Below are positions 48,701 to 60,800 of a stretch of 64,000 nt of DNA, in pieces. This DNA is from Colletotrichum lupini. Its lineage: Eukaryota; Ascomycota; Sordariomycetes; Glomerellales; Glomerellaceae. Under the pieces are notes generated by a model. That model made no database searches and had not been told where the DNA came from. It saw only the letters and a program-made list of their open reading frames with translations. A program made the position numbers and the translations under genes. The first letter of the stretch is position 1. Each line of letters starts with the position of its first letter. The stretch is taken from assembly GCF_023278565.1 (NCBI RefSeq), contig NC_064672.1, positions 1,240,001 to 1,304,000 on the forward strand, in the 5' to 3' direction.

Positions 48701-48870
48701 CGCGTGATGATGCTAGAACAGTAAAAGATAGCAAAAGATGTGAGCGTTCCCAGAAGGCCGAGCAAGAGCAAGTAAGGTATCGATTCAAGTAATACACCAA
48801 CGGCGGGGTATGGGGTATTTAGCAGCCTGACTGACAGCCCAACTTTGCGATGAATGTTGGAACCCGACAT
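45796..48870 (-). CDS. HET-domain protein with N-terminal membrane segment (HET-A)
   Basis: Single open frame of 1,024 aa from the ATG at 48,870 (the two codons upstream are TTG CAG). Residues about 24-52 form a hydrophobic segment (VGVLLESIPYLLLLGLLGTL). A Cys/His-rich motif NWHESCRRPD followed by ACSSCG lies at about 72-97 and looks like a metal-binding knuckle. The HET domain spans about 222-315 with YEALSYTWAD, RRLWVDAICINQND and RSHQVGMMQSIY. The long C-terminal half is not recognised, and its last 45 residues (NWEPLLDLVRETEARLLPLEE onward, ending WEDIRII) are nearly repeated in the neighbouring HET gene. HET domains drive incompatibility cell death after partner recognition. Paralogous to the gene at 49,660-52,941. 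Confidence 0.9.
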   Translation of the reverse strand: MSGSNIHRKVGLSVRLLNTPYPAVGVLLESIPYLLLLGLLGTLTSFAIFYCSSIITRYCQYLEREQAMTIFNWHESCRRPDVKFNEGLGVPACSSCGCIAALEGIVEAQHHDAPLVPSPRTRFELTWPLSLPFVDDPSVSDLPGKMTAEPNISSSKDVRGNVTLHIGKPTTSSQEPATDSSMRVAAPYEPLFARKIRLLKLLKGNYNDPIRVELQVADLTIKPEYEALSYTWADEKKDSSRCEKIYIGERWDILLVTENCFNALRRLRFSYRSRRLWVDAICINQNDAGERSHQVGMMQSIYATATRVLIYLGENSKDEDTTSSSPWNFDIWNERSLPRDRDLTQEPYFKRVWVIQEIAAAQNPWVLFGTKGDRWLDFLHQVEETKARNCSSSGNSGDRSNRLHQLQNWFHVLPQGKLMDLQELPRLLQATALCKATDPRDRVYALLGLFQGAKQAQLIADYSLSVDQVFSGLTACMLCQSPAFMLPIFAALQPSTSSLPTSWAIDWSSASILNNMGPYLPEANSKTYLISEPRDTPRFYHNGTMVLRGRLVSQLSSYLFDSESRKGPPGVVKGHLYRISDTRFAEVVPDWAELTDEVLEIRGLKDHALVLRPVMKAPKAYHFVAVAKQPQIARITELINHLDRKVILLFSAWQYVLRGMSNGALWFQTATWDAIKAICWELKHARNMEGEDKGSSGFDFGTRLRDQIKSYGQNRNWSAIRWKTNSEIQREANKNFLHRGIEQRLQEDSTILLIFGWELGAFPNKDESGRYQRKLPWNPAYFEEGHVRDFLHRFSKVYGYAYRGPGLQQPSPARFVRVLLSQGLDQQIITFEGMLRTAGEVLLRWDTLQEKYVPWSHDSLNLKVGKSPGFELYHENIWHYGPSKDSPFKTWAADFIDSWTLLVNKRPRSPDTSSTTIAEQAIPEEVVPEELIPEERNGDKRGFWTTAKLIWTKLAGRFETPEVKPAEVKPAPPDVVSEVNWEPLLDLVRETEARLLPLEEAFTRTDDTYDEDMKDVPWEDIRII

Positions 48871-49659
48871 CTGCAAGTCTCATTGGCTTGAGAGACTATG
48901 CATATATAGACGGTGGCGCAGGGACTGCGCCAACGATAGATTTCAGATCGGTGTAGGCAAGGCTTCACCCGTGGATTAGGTTGAAGACAAGGCAGATTTG
49001 AAGTCTCAGTGCAAGAAACAATTGGATGTGTGCTGCGCTTCAGACATGTAGGGGATTCAGCCACTGTGCCCTTTTCAATCAGCAAAGCATGGCTGGATTA
49101 GCTGCATGCGACGGAATACATAAGTGCCGCGGTCAGAAAGCGTCACCAATTTCTATATCTATACTATCTATCACTAAGTGCATTCTGCCGCAAGAGATGT
49201 GGCAGCCTTCGATTTCCTGCTCTCGCCTTGTCGTCTCAACTGCTGTCGACCAACATGCCGACAGTGTGAGATATAAATTGGCGCATCTCGTTCTGTTGAT
49301 AAGTGGCTATGAACCATGATTAATGGCTTTGTTCAATACCAGTCCGCTGCTTGATACCTTATGCATCATGTTGAACACGATAGTTGGGCTTGGCTGACGT
49401 GATTGCGATATTTCTTCCAATACGCTCAGCCTCACATACAGGATCAAGTAAAGGCCTCTACAATACCTCCACACTATTGAAGTAGTCTATACAGAATTCT
49501 CTTTATTTCGGACACTTGTAGCTTTCAGTCCGATGTGCCGCGTTAGCCAGGGATGTCACCTTGGCCATTATGTAGTCTAGGTGATCTTTCCTCCATCTTT
49601 CCATGAATGAATGATTCTCATAGAGCCCGTTGTGAGATGGCAAGAGAAAAGTCGTCTCT
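48871..49659. other. Intergenic region between the two HET genes
   Basis: Contains the promoter of the first HET gene (HET-A). No repeat or ORF of note was seen. Confidence 0.6.
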
Positions 49660-52600
49660 TCAAACTATCACAATATCCTCCCACACAGCTTCACTTCTCA
49701 ACTCGTCCATCGGTTGATTCGCCTGCAGAAATGATTCCTGCAAAGGATACAGGTGCACCTCGGTCTCCCGTACCAGGTCAAGTAAGGGCGCCCACTTTGC
49801 CTTTGCGTCGGCCAAGTAGCCCTTATCCGATGCTTCTTGCCTCTCGGGTGGCTCAGCGTCATCAAAAGAACCTGGGCGATGTCCCTCCATCAGATTGCTC
49901 CATGCTTCGAGGAAACGGGCCCCCCACGTGTCTTCAACTGAATCGACGCCGGAATCTAGATCTTCCCTGCCAGAATTTGGTTCCAGGTTCAGGAAGTCCA
50001 GCAACCATTGCACCATTCGCTTGTACTGAGGTGTTTGAGGCTTCTTGTCCGGGTCTTCATCTTTCGAGAACATCAAGTGTAGACTGAATACCTTTTCTTC
50101 GAGACCCTCGTACAGCAGCCTACTAACAAATATCTTTGATGACGGCATGTCAAAAGGCATACAATCGATGTCGTCATCGAGAAAGTGACCAAAGAGATGA
50201 ATCCAGGACTCTTCTGCTGCCATGTCGATATATGTTCCTGGGTGGTCCAGCGACTGCTTAGCCCCCGGAGATTTCATGGCGTTCTTGCGTAAACCTCATT
50301 CCCATCGAGCTCGCCGAAGGCTCTTCTGAGTCGTAGGTATGCTTTTGATAATGAAGTGAAAAATGTCATAGAGGTGATGCGTCTTGATATCGGAGGCGTA
50401 GTTGTAGGTCTCTGATGTGTAGTTGCTTAAGTTCAGGTATCTTGGGAGATCTCGTTCAGCCGACCTGGCAATGTATTCCAGTCGTTCGAGAGTTTTCCTG
50501 TTGAGACACATTTCATCCAGCTGGGACGCTATCTGCCAATAAATCAAGTCTCTGGTTCGCAAATGAAGATTTCCGTTGTGAATCTTCTGATTCATCAGGG
50601 GCTGGCGTCGCTTTTGGAAGTTATTCTTTTTTGCAAGACTTTGCCCAAGCAGACTGTAAGTGTCAACAACGCTTGTGTTTGTCATATGCTGATGACAAAT
50701 ATCACAGACCATCCCAGCAAGAGACAGTAGTTCTTTTATGAAAAGCGGACAAGTATTTGAGTTTTTCTGGGTCGTCGAGAGTTGCATAGAGTCAGCGAGG
50801 ACTCCCTTTTGCTGGAGGAGTATCGATTTGGGGACCGTATTTCCAAGTCTTCGCAATGCCTCTTGGGTTTTCTCAACCGCATATGTTGGTAGCTTCGCTG
50901 ACACAGAAGTCTGAATCTTAACCAAGGAGTCTAAGAAGCGACTGATGGTATCTTCCAACACCCAGCATTCCTTCACCGTTTGACATACATCTCTGATCAT
51001 ATCCCACCGCTCAGAAGAATACCATATTTCTCCACTGCTCAACTCTTCTCTTAAAACATATCGCCATGTTGAAAAGAGCAGAATCACTCTTTGGTCCAAG
51101 AGGTTGACGGTTGCAGCCATCGGTTCCACTTTGGGGGGCTTGCAGATGGCAACAAACCGGTACGTTTTCGGGTTCGTCATGATCGGTCGAAGTATGAGGC
51201 AGTACCCAGACAGGCTCTGGACAGCGAAGATCTCGTCCGTTGATTGGCACCATCCAGATGGGACCATGGGTCGAGAATCACTTTGCAGATGCCAGATTAT
51301 GGATTGCTGGTATACGATATCTGTCACAACTCCAGGTGGGCCGTCCCGTGCTCCATGGTTAAAGGCGCAGCTTCCAGCCTGTGTAACTAGGCGTCCTTTC
51401 AGTACCAAAGATCCATTGCGGTAGATGCGCGGGATGTAAAGTGGCTGCGATTGTTTGCCCTCGGCTTCAACTATGGGTTTCGTCTCGGCCATATATGGAC
51501 CCAGGCGTTTCACTTTGGTCTCTGATGACCAGTCCATGACCCACGAAGGCATGACATGAGAGTCTTTGGAGTCTATCGCCGCGAAGATGCGCCACATCTG
51601 TTCGGTATGGTTGACAAAGATATATGCTGTGACACCGATAGCCACTTCCTGGTGACATAGGGTGTAGTCCGCGACCAGTTTCGCGTTGTTGGCACCATGA
51701 AAGAGGCCCAGTATAGCAAACACCTTGTCTCGCAGATCAGATGCTTTGCATTGAGCCGCAGCGTATAGAACATATAAAAGCCTGTCCAGTTCCATGTATC
51801 TTGGCTTGTTGCAAATGTACAGCCATTTAGGCAGTTTTTCTCTCGTCATGGGCCGATCAATGGAAAGAGACAGGTCTCTATTGCGATTCGAATCTGTTTC
51901 GGAATTCGTCACCCCAAGGAAGTCATGCCAGCGAGCTCCCCTCGATCCAGAGAGCACCCAAGCATCTCTGGCGGCAGCTATTTCTTGTATCACCCATACC
52001 CTTCTAAAGTATGGGTTCTCAGCGAGAGTAGAAGGCGAAGCTAAAGGCCGGTGTATGTATTTGCCGTCGGTCCATGGGACTGGGTTCAGGCTATCAGGAT
52101 CTTTCGAGTCCTCGCCAAGGTAAATGAGGACCCTAATAGCAGCTGCGTATATATACTGCATAATTCCAACTTGATGAGACCTCTCCTGCTTGTTTCTCTG
52201 ATCGATACAGATAGCGTCGACCCATAAGTCACGTTCTCGGTAGGGAAATCGCAGACGCCGAAGGGCGCTTGCACAATTTCTGGTGACCGGGAGGATGTCC
52301 CAATGCTTCCCAACATAGACCCTGTCACATTTCGAATCATCTCCATCGTTATCAGCCCATGTGTACGACAAAGCCTCAAATTTTGGATCAGAGGTCAAGT
52401 CTGTAAGGCGGATATCGATGTGAATAGGGTCATGGTGGCGTTCCGCAGCGGATAGGCGAAGAAGACGGATCTTGTGGGCGATAAGAGGCTCGTAGAATAC
52501 TTTTTCTTGGCCGCATGCATCTGCCGTATCGTTATGTACAGATATGATTCGCAATCCGCGATCTGTAGTGCTAGCTGCGCCCTTGCTCTCTGCCGACAGG

Positions 52601-52941
52601 GGTTGTGGTTGCGACTCGACTGGCGAATCATGCTCGTGGCTTGTGCCGGGTACTTCTCCCACAAAAGTTATAGAACCTGGCCATCTAAGCTTGATCGTAG
52701 TAGCTGCGTCCGGCATGGAAGATGGAGATGTATCGGCATAAAGATGTTGCAAATCGACCAACAGCGGGGCAGTCATCCCACAGCTCGAGCAACACAAAGT
52801 CTCGAAGCCTTCCGGCCGGGACACTTCAGGTCGCCGGCAGCTTTGATCGTGCCAATTCAACATTGCAACTAATTTTTTCGTAAATTTTAGTTTCTTTGAG
52901 TTGCGTATGGTGTTCTTACCACGGAATTCCAATTCCAGCAT
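49660..52941 (-). pseudogene. HET-domain paralog with in-frame TGA stop (HET-B)
   Basis: The minus-strand frame from the ATG at 52,941 runs 881 codons to a TGA at 50,298-50,296. The same frame then continues open for another 211 codons to a TAA or equivalent at 49,660. The downstream part ends in WAPLLDLVRETEVHLYPLQES and WEDIVIV, the counterpart of the HET-A C-terminus, so both parts belong to one gene. The motif NWHDQSCRRPE with CCSSCG lies at about 29-54 and the HET domain at about 185-280 (FEALSYTWADND, RDLWVDAICIDQ, RSHQVGIMQYIY). No GT donor lies in the 100 or so bases upstream of the TGA, so splicing is unlikely to remove it. It may be a pseudogene, a truncated but working allele (the HET domain is intact), or a base error. 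Unlike HET-A, it has no N-terminal membrane segment. Confidence 0.82.
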
Positions 52942-54408
52942 CTTATATCATGACTGCCCGTGTAACAGCAACCTGAACAAGAACCGCCCCCACAGGCCCC
53001 CACGGTTATTCTTCTTGATTCACCCAATAGCCGCGTCTCTGACATAAGCAATGCATAGCAGGAATCGTGAGCTGCAGATTTGACTGGCTAGATAGGCTGT
53101 GCCGTTGCCGTGGCGCACATATCTGTCAACCATTCTCAGCTTCCTGACCGGCAACCTTCGCTTCCGAGCCGTTTCGAGAGAAAGTGAGCTTACATTCGCA
53201 ATTTGAGCCATTATTGACTTGGTAAGATTCCAAATATGAAAGGAGACAACTCGAATGGGTGTCATGCCTGGGGAAGACTGTGATCGTGAACTTCACCGAG
53301 AAAAGGGTGACACGCGTCGAGTGACGACGTGCCTAGGGCTTCTAGAGCATTCACTCAATGCCCATGTATACATACCTACTACAGTTTGCGGCACGGGAGA
53401 GATGTAAGACCATAATTCCTCATTGTATGCACCAAAGTTCTCAATTTTTTGTCACTGACGCCGCCTCCTGTAGGCTGTAGGCAATCACTACTAATGTTCT
53501 CGTCAGTATTTGTCAAAACGCACCGAGGGATGAAATGAGTTAGAACTTGGCGGGACTACGTATCGGTAATCCCTGAAGTTGGAAGATATGTGGCCAGACA
53601 TCACATGAACAAGAAGGGCGCAATCTGGAGCCCAAGAGGCTTGTACCCCCGGCAAACGGCATGTCTTGTAGCCTCGTTCAAGATCAATGTACTGGATATT
53701 CAATCATTAGCTTGACTTTATTTGTCATAATTGAAAAGATACCGTCAACATCTTTGATGTTGTACAGGTATATGAGGTTGATTCGTGCGGATATGGAGAG
53801 AGGTGGGAAACAGAGGTACATAGCTGGTACACCAAATCCAACCATGATGTTTGACCAACTCTAGGCAGTCAACAAATAGATGATATGTGAGCAAAACTCT
53901 GTGTACTTCCTCTACTGTCAGATTCAAGGCACTTACCGCTGTCCCTACCGCTCTCCTTCTTGACTACCGCTCTATGGTAGCTCATCAAGCACACTTCTGA
54001 GCCACTAGTGGATGGAACGTAGCATCTAGTATTATGCAGAGTCCCTGAGGAAAACAAATCCATAGGGTTATCGATCTCCAGCATTCCTAGTCTCACTCGC
54101 CTCAACGTCTTCCTATAGAGCGAAAGGTGCCTGACGAACCAGTGAATATGGAGTACACATAGCATGGATTCCTTCTTGAGGGCGTAACACATGAGCAGTG
54201 TAGGTCGACTTTTTCAAGCAGGACCCTCACGGCACACCCTACATCTTGTACTCGAACTCCAAATCTCCCCTCCTGCAACTGTTCATACATCCAGCGCCGC
54301 ACGTAGTCACTTCACTCTGCTCAAACAGAAGCCTCAAAAACGACTATAAACACCCGGCCTCACCACGCCACAACGCCCTCAATCTCACCGAGCACACTGC
54401 ACACTCTT
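52942..54408. other. Intergenic region
   Basis: Short overlapping ORFs only. A minus-strand pair (54,302-54,102 and 54,192-53,869) reads as plausible protein for short runs but with no domain; it could be a gene remnant, with very low confidence. A/T content is slightly raised compared with the flanking genes. Confidence 0.5.
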
Positions 54409-55172
54409 TCAAACCTTACTCTCCCCCTTCGCCCCCTCAGCACTCCCCTCCCCACCCTTCTTCTCCTCCGGCGCAAACGTCAAACTGACACTGTTAACAC
54501 AGTGCCTCTCGTCCGTCGGGGTGTCAAACCCTTCCCCCTTGAAGACGTGACCCAGGTGCCCGCCGCAGTTGGCGCACACAATCTCGGTGCGCGTCATGCC
54601 GAACATGCGGTCCTCGTGGCGGACGACGGCGCCCGGCAACGAGTCAAAGTAGGCCGGCCAGCCGCAGCCCGACTTGAACTTGTGTGTGGCCTTGTAGAGC
54701 GGGGCCTCGCAGCCGGCGCAGGCGTAGACGCCCTCGGAAGGGTAGTGCTTGTCGAACTTGCCGGAGCCGGGGGGTTCGGTGCCCTTTTCGCGGAGGATGC
54801 GGAATTGCTCTTATGAGATGTCAGTTTCATCCATTACATATCCTTCGCGGGCTATGGGTGCTCGTCTCATGAAAGCCCGGGTTTTATATGAGAGACGCGG
54901 CACATGAGATGAAGTGAGAATGGGGCATACATACCCTTGTTCAAAACAGCCCGCCACTCATCGTCAGATCTCTTATCGGGGTACGACATCTTATCCTGCT
55001 GCGAAGCGGAAGATCCAAACAGAGCGCCCAGGAACGGGATCGAGGGCATGGAAGCGCGGAGCTGGCGGTTCGCTGCGAGGGGCGCCTGGGTGCCGAGGGA
55101 CTGCGCGGCGCGGACGCGGGAAAAGTTGGAAAAGGTGTAGACGAGGGTTGAGAGGAAGGGTGAGAATCGCAT
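54409..55172 (-). CDS. MXR2: Peptide-methionine (R)-S-oxide reductase, MsrB
   Basis: Two minus-strand exons: 55172-54935 and 54809-54409, with a gtatgt donor, in phase, 212 aa. It reduces methionine-R-sulfoxide in proteins using thioredoxin. The structural zinc site is two CxxC pairs (C110/C113 in ACAGC and C158/C161 in CANCGGHLGHVF). The catalytic Cys is C183 in RHCVNSVSL, and C128 in SGCGWPAYF is a candidate resolving Cys. The first 60 residues are rich in Arg, Ser and Ala with few acids (MRFSPFLSTLVYTFSNFSRV), which suggests mitochondrial targeting, as for yeast Mxr2. An in-frame ATG lies further upstream at 55,253, but the peptide it adds is not like a targeting sequence. The tail after residue 195 is a Lys/Glu/Gly-rich extension. 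Confidence 0.93.
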
Positions 55173-55945
55173 TGAGCAATTCTTTCTAGATCGCGTGGTA
55201 CAGTGTGTCTCACCAGTCTTATGAGTCGGTGAGTTTGAGATTGTTCTGATCACTTGGTAATTGAAGGTTGAGGTTGGAGGGAGGTTTATATAAGAACGTC
55301 GTCTGAAGATGTTACAGGACGAGGGGTGAGAAGTGAGGCAGTGGAGGGCAAGAGTGACAAATCGGAGCTCGGGTTGTCCAATGATTTGTAGCTGTGGCCA
55401 GTGAGAAGCTGAGGGCGACCTGTTGCGTCAACGACTTTCGGCGGGGTGTGGTTCTGCAGTGCGAAGGTCCCCGGGGGTCCAGGCTCAGAGCTCTTGGATA
55501 GAGGTCCCGCCACAGCGGCACTGCATCGCCACAGCGTGGAATCATGATGGAATCACGGTAAAGGATTCCACGACGCGCCCGTTATCCGAGGATCCACCGG
55601 GTCAACTTTTGGAATCCTCACATCAGCATCAGCCACTCGTGCAGTTTGGAATCACTGTAAACTTTTGACACTTGAAATGCCGTGATTATTTGATTTGAAT
55701 TTGTTCTTTGATGGAAGGCCTCATATGCCACATCATACGGCCACTATCAGCACTTCACTGAACACCCGCCCGACATGAGCTTCACCAACTTTTCAGACGC
55801 CTCCTTTCACATTCAATCCACTCATCCCGCCCAATTGCTGCCTCTCACCGAACGCCATTCCCCAATGCCTTCTTCTCATCTCATCTCATCTCATGCCACT
55901 CATAACGTTCCTTTTCCTTGAAAAATGATCTTTCAAATTGAGTGC
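55173..55945. other. Intergenic region with a CTCAT microsatellite
   Basis: Lies between the MsrB start and the glyoxalase stop. Four CTCAT units occur at 55,875-55,894. No gene seen. Confidence 0.65.
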
Positions 55946-57134
55946 TTAAAAGTTGGCTTTGCCAGCAAACTTCTCATTCTGGACAACCTCGACCCAGTAG
56001 TTATCAGGATCCAACAAGAAAGCAACATTCTTCATGCGGCCGTCGGTGAGGCGCTTCTTCCAGTTGCACTTCAACTCCTCGAAACGCGCGCACGCGGCGT
56101 CAATGTTGTCAACCGTGACGCCTATCCTCTTATTAGTATCCTTTGACCTCACTCAGTTAGATGCAGTAAAAGAAAACTCACAAATGTGACCGAAACCCTG
56201 GGGCTGGTCGTTGCCGTTGTGGTAGCTGAAGCTCTCGTCCTTCTCGGTGCCGTGGTTCCAGGTCAGCTCGAGGATGCCCTCGCGCTGCGCCTGGCTCTCG
56301 CCCTCCTTGAGGTCGCCGTAGGCCAGGAAGAAGAGGGTGAAGTCGCTGGCCTCGTTCTTGCGGATCAGCGTCATGCCCAGGACGTCCTGGTAGAACTTGA
56401 GCGACTTTTCGTAGTCCTTGACGCGGAGCATCGTGTGGTTCTACGTCCACAGAGGGTATTGGTTAGCGGTTCCTGCGTCAAAGAGGGCCCAAGATAAAGA
56501 CAGGTAGTCTCACCATTCTGTAGGTGGTCACATCCGTGGTGGTGATACTCTCCGTCTGCTCAATCGGCTTCTGGCCGATAATCTCAACCCAGTACTGATC
56601 GGGATCCAATACGAACGCAATGTGCCGCATCTTGCCGTCCGTCAGCTTCTTCTTGAACGCGTATCCGGCGTCCTCGAGGCGCTGGCACGCCGCCTGGATG
56701 TTGTCGACGCTGATGCACGTGTGCCCGAACCCGCGGTGCGGCTCCGTGTTGCCGTTGTTGATCTTGTACTCGGGATCATTCTCGGTGCCGTAGTTGTGCG
56801 TCAGCTCGATGATGCCCTCACGGTCGAACGTGCCGTTGCCGGCGGACCGCGCGTTGGGCGAGTCGTAAGCCAAAAAGTAGAGGTCGAACTTGGCCTCGGG
56901 CTGCTGGATCTGCTTGATGACCTTCATACCGAGGGTCTCGTAGAACTTGACTGTGAAGCTGGGGTGTCAATGAGGGTGCTGGAGGATGAGTGGCGATGTT
57001 TGGTGCATACCCGAAGCCTTGGGGTCCTTCACTCGGATCACTGAGATTTATCAGCACATATTTCTGAATTGGTCATGTACCAACTTACTCGAGTGGTTGA
57101 ACTTGTAGTTCTTGACATCCGTCGTGGCAGCCAT
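55946..57134 (-). CDS. GLO1: Glyoxalase I (lactoylglutathione lyase), two-domain
   Basis: Five minus-strand exons: 57134-57089, 57040-57011, 56950-56514, 56440-56182 and 56121-55946. All are in phase, 315 aa. Two tandem VOC domains are visible. Domain 1 runs from [20 protein letters not shown] to YWVEIIGQ, and domain 2 from [20 protein letters not shown] to YWVEVVQ. Each keeps its His near the start, the ELTHNYGTE or ELTWNHGTE strand, GFGH, and the final WVE Glu, so both sets of metal ligands appear present, as in yeast Glo1. It isomerises the hemithioacetal of methylglyoxal and glutathione to S-lactoylglutathione in the cytosol. It ends in a short KANF tail. Confidence 0.94.
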
Positions 57135-57883
57135 TGTCGCGAATTGACTGATTCGTCCTAAAGACACAAATTGCAATCAGCTACACTACATCTTGGCGAT
57201 GAGGCAGAAGGGATGGGCAGCGCCAAGCCATCATACAAGACTCACCGATAGGTTTCGTGGCAAGTGTGTTCTGTATAAGCTTAATTCTCTGCAAGGCTCG
57301 GAGGGCGTTCATAGAAGCAACAAGGTTGGTTCATGCAATGGTTGCTTTCAGGAAGTTTGGGAGCGGGGGGGAGTCTTGACAATTGTTTCGGGGATCGAAG
57401 CTGCATCAGATGGAGCCTTTTCGGATATAACAGTTGGAAAAAAAGTGCATGACGATTTGTCACTGTCGAGCTGGGCTCCGTCTGTCTTGTCGCAGCTCCT
57501 TGTCTGAGCAAATAGCTTACCCCGCCACGAGAGAGCTGCCCCTCACCAGATCCCCACTGACGTCAACATGAAGCCAATAGCACAGCACGCCGATTCCCCG
57601 TCTTACTCGAGGCCGCTCCGGACCCGAACGCCATCGGGCGACTAGTCGGAACAAGAACAGCAACTCGGCTCAATTGAGCCGGAAAGCACTGGTCACGCAA
57701 GAAGGACCTGTTTCCACGAGGGAGATATCTTCTACGTGAATACCCGCTGCGATTGATCTCGGAAGTCTATTCTAAGCACGCCTGCTGCAGAGCGTCTGTT
57801 TCCCATCCTGTCAACAAGCCCTGCTCTCCATTTTGCCCGCTGTCTGATGCAATCGCTTCCGGTACGCCGACACACAAACAACC
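57135..57883. other. Intergenic region
   Basis: Promoter region of the glyoxalase gene and 3' end of the Argonaute gene. No ORF or RNA gene supported. Confidence 0.6.
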
Positions 57884-60800
57884 TCATATGTAGTACATTG
57901 TGTCCTTCAAGTTCTCATGCACGCTGACGCTCAAAGTCGACGGGCCACCAATGGTACTGCCAGTCTCCGACGCTTCCGACGCATCAAAGTGCTCAGGCCG
58001 GTGGACACGAGCTCTCTCGCACACAATGTCTGCGTAATAGGCTGGGGGGCAGATGCTGACGGCCTTGGTAGCTCGGCCAAACGAGTAGCAGAGGTCGTGG
58101 GTGAGCTTCTCCAGGTTATCCGCCGCTCTGTCGCCGACACCATACTTATCGCGGAAAATCTCGTCCAAGAGCACCGTGTAGTGAGCCGGGCGGGCGGTGC
58201 CCTTCAAGGCAGTGTGAGCTGTAAGGAAGAAATCCCAGTAACGCGCTTGAGTGATTCCACGATCGACAACCGTGCCGTTCTTGATGTTGCGCGACTTGGG
58301 ATCCATGTCAGCTTCCGAGGTCGGATAGAATCGAGTCTGGTGGCGCTTGACAGAGACGATGATCGAGATCTTGGGCCTGCGGTTACCGTACATCGCGGTA
58401 CACGCTTGACGGATCATGGGCAGCTCAATATCGAGGACTTGCGTGAACTGACCCTCAGACACGCCATCACGGTAGATGACGATGTATTCCGGAAGGTTGC
58501 CCTTGTTGTGCGCTCTCCAGAGCTCGAGGCGACGCTTGAAATGGGTGACCAGCTCGTTACCAAGCATTTCCTGACGACTGTCCTGTTCCCAAGCGACGCC
58601 CGGCCATTGACCCATGTCCTTATCAACGCTGGCGACCAAGCCGACCAGACTGGGTGCCGAATTCTTGTCATTTGGCATGTTGGTCGGGTGAGTGACGTCG
58701 TAGCCAACGATCATTGTCTTCCCCTGGTTGACAATGTCAATAGGATCCTTGACGATGTGGTTGACACCACCATTCTTCAGGTTCCATTTGAGGCCGACGT
58801 TGGCATAGGTCTGCTTGTTGTCCTTCATGAAGGTTTTCTCCACAACGCACACAGAGTGGAAGCCATACACCGTATCTGCGAGCTTCTTGACGGTGCTGTA
58901 CAATCCAGTATCCTGTCTGGGAAGGACGATGAGCAAGAAGAGACCCTTGGCATTGTGCTTCTTGAACTTGAAGTACTCGTCCAGCTTCTTGAAACGATCA
59001 GCGATTGCGCCGGCGCTGTCGGCTACTTCGTGATCTGGAAGTTCAATAGGAGCCGAAAGGCTCATGCCGTTGGTCCTAAGCTCTTGAGCAAAGGCGCCGA
59101 CGACTCGTTCCACTTCACTTTTCGAGCTCCTTGAGTATCGGTCCTTGATACGCACCCATGTCCAGCTACTGATATTGGGTCCCGCCTTGGCAAACTTGGC
59201 ATTGATCATGTTCCATGAGCCTTTTGAAGCGGTGATGCTCTTGTTCGCATACGAAAGATTAGGCGCGATTAACTCGCGACCGTGGACGGTCAATAGATTC
59301 TTGTCGACCTTGAGGCCAAAGTCCTTGACAACCTCGCTGTCGAGGCCCAAAGCTTTGCAGCTGTCGAAAGTGAGGGAGATGGCGTTGCTAAAGGGGGATC
59401 GACAAGCAAAGTTGAGCATCTCGGTCGTCTCCTGGCCGTTGAGCTTTGCGCGAACAGCTTGGCCGGCAATGATGGTGCACTGCTCAGCTGGGAAGAATGT
59501 CGGCTTTTCGCGGGTTCCAAGGTTGACGAGAGGCAAGGTGAGATCGGGAGCTGTGCCGTACTTCCAGGTCCAATATTGCTCGACGGTGTACATGCCTGGC
59601 GGTCTGTTGTTCATCACCGTCCTTTGTCCGTCTGCTGGCTCCATCCTGAAGAACACCTGGCGAGGGCCACCGTAGTGCCATGGATCCGCAATTCTAGCAT
59701 CGTTGCTGCTGAGGTCTCCCCTGTATGCAAGGCCGAGAACCGTCTTCTTACGGGTGATCTCTTGTCCCTTTGCATCCTTGAACTTGATCTCGACACGAGT
59801 GCGAGCCAGAAACTTGGACAGGGCGCGAAGTCTGGTGATGTTCCGTGTGGCATCTGCAGGGCTCCTTTGGAAGACATCGACCTGAGACCAAAGGCAAAGG
59901 TCGCGAATACTGACGGGCATCTTGAAGACACCATGGGTGACGTTGACGTTCAAGAGCATTGACCCTGTGCCCAATTTCACGCTTTGGAAGTATCCTCTGA
60001 TAGCCGTGAGAGGATCCTGTTGGCCAAGCTGGTGACTGGTAGATCCTTGACCCCAAGGAAAGAACCGGCCCTTGCCAATAGCAGTGACCTGGTCGTTCTT
60101 ACGGGCAGTGTAGCCGAGAATGACGCCTAGAGCGTCGACAGAGGCTGCAAATCTAGGGAAGTTGGCTTCGTCCGGGTCGCTCTTGTCAATCATGGTCTGA
60201 AGATACTCCTTCATCTCCTTCAATGGAGCTGCTGTTTCGCCAACGATCTTAACCAGGTAGCTCTCTGACCTGTCGGAATTCTCCTGCCTGAGGATAACCT
60301 TGATGGGGTTGACGGCCAACTTGAGCTTCTTCAGAGAGATGAGCTGGCTTTTGAACTCGGTGGCGAGAATGGCGTTTGGCTCAAGGTTCTTCAACTCTTC
60401 GAGAGCAGCTTGAAGAATGATCTTCAACTTGCGAGCCGGGATGGAAGATGGAGGGCCATCGCTGCCGCCGCCGCCGCTACTGCTGCCACCACCTCCAGGC
60501 TGGGCCTTCTCCTTGCCCTTGCCCTTGCCCTTAGGTGTAGACTCCTTCTCCTTAGTTTCGCCCTTGCGGACTTCAAGGTTGTACCGCCAAACGGCGTCAG
60601 GGTTGACGGTGAGGTGGAAGTAGTTGGCCCACAGGATGACCTTTTTGCCTTTGGTCCCGTAGGCAGGGCGACGGGGCATGAGTGCGGCCGAGTTCACTTC
60701 AGTGAGCGTCATCGAGCTCATCTTCTTGAAAAGTTGGGCGTCCTGAGACTGGTGAGCCTTGATGATGCGATTCTCGAGCTCGATTGTGCCGCGATCGGGT

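Noticed and set aside
57917..59134. 405-codon ORF on the plus strand opposite the Argonaute gene
   Set aside because: It is the antisense shadow of the PIWI coding frame, with no domain of its own.
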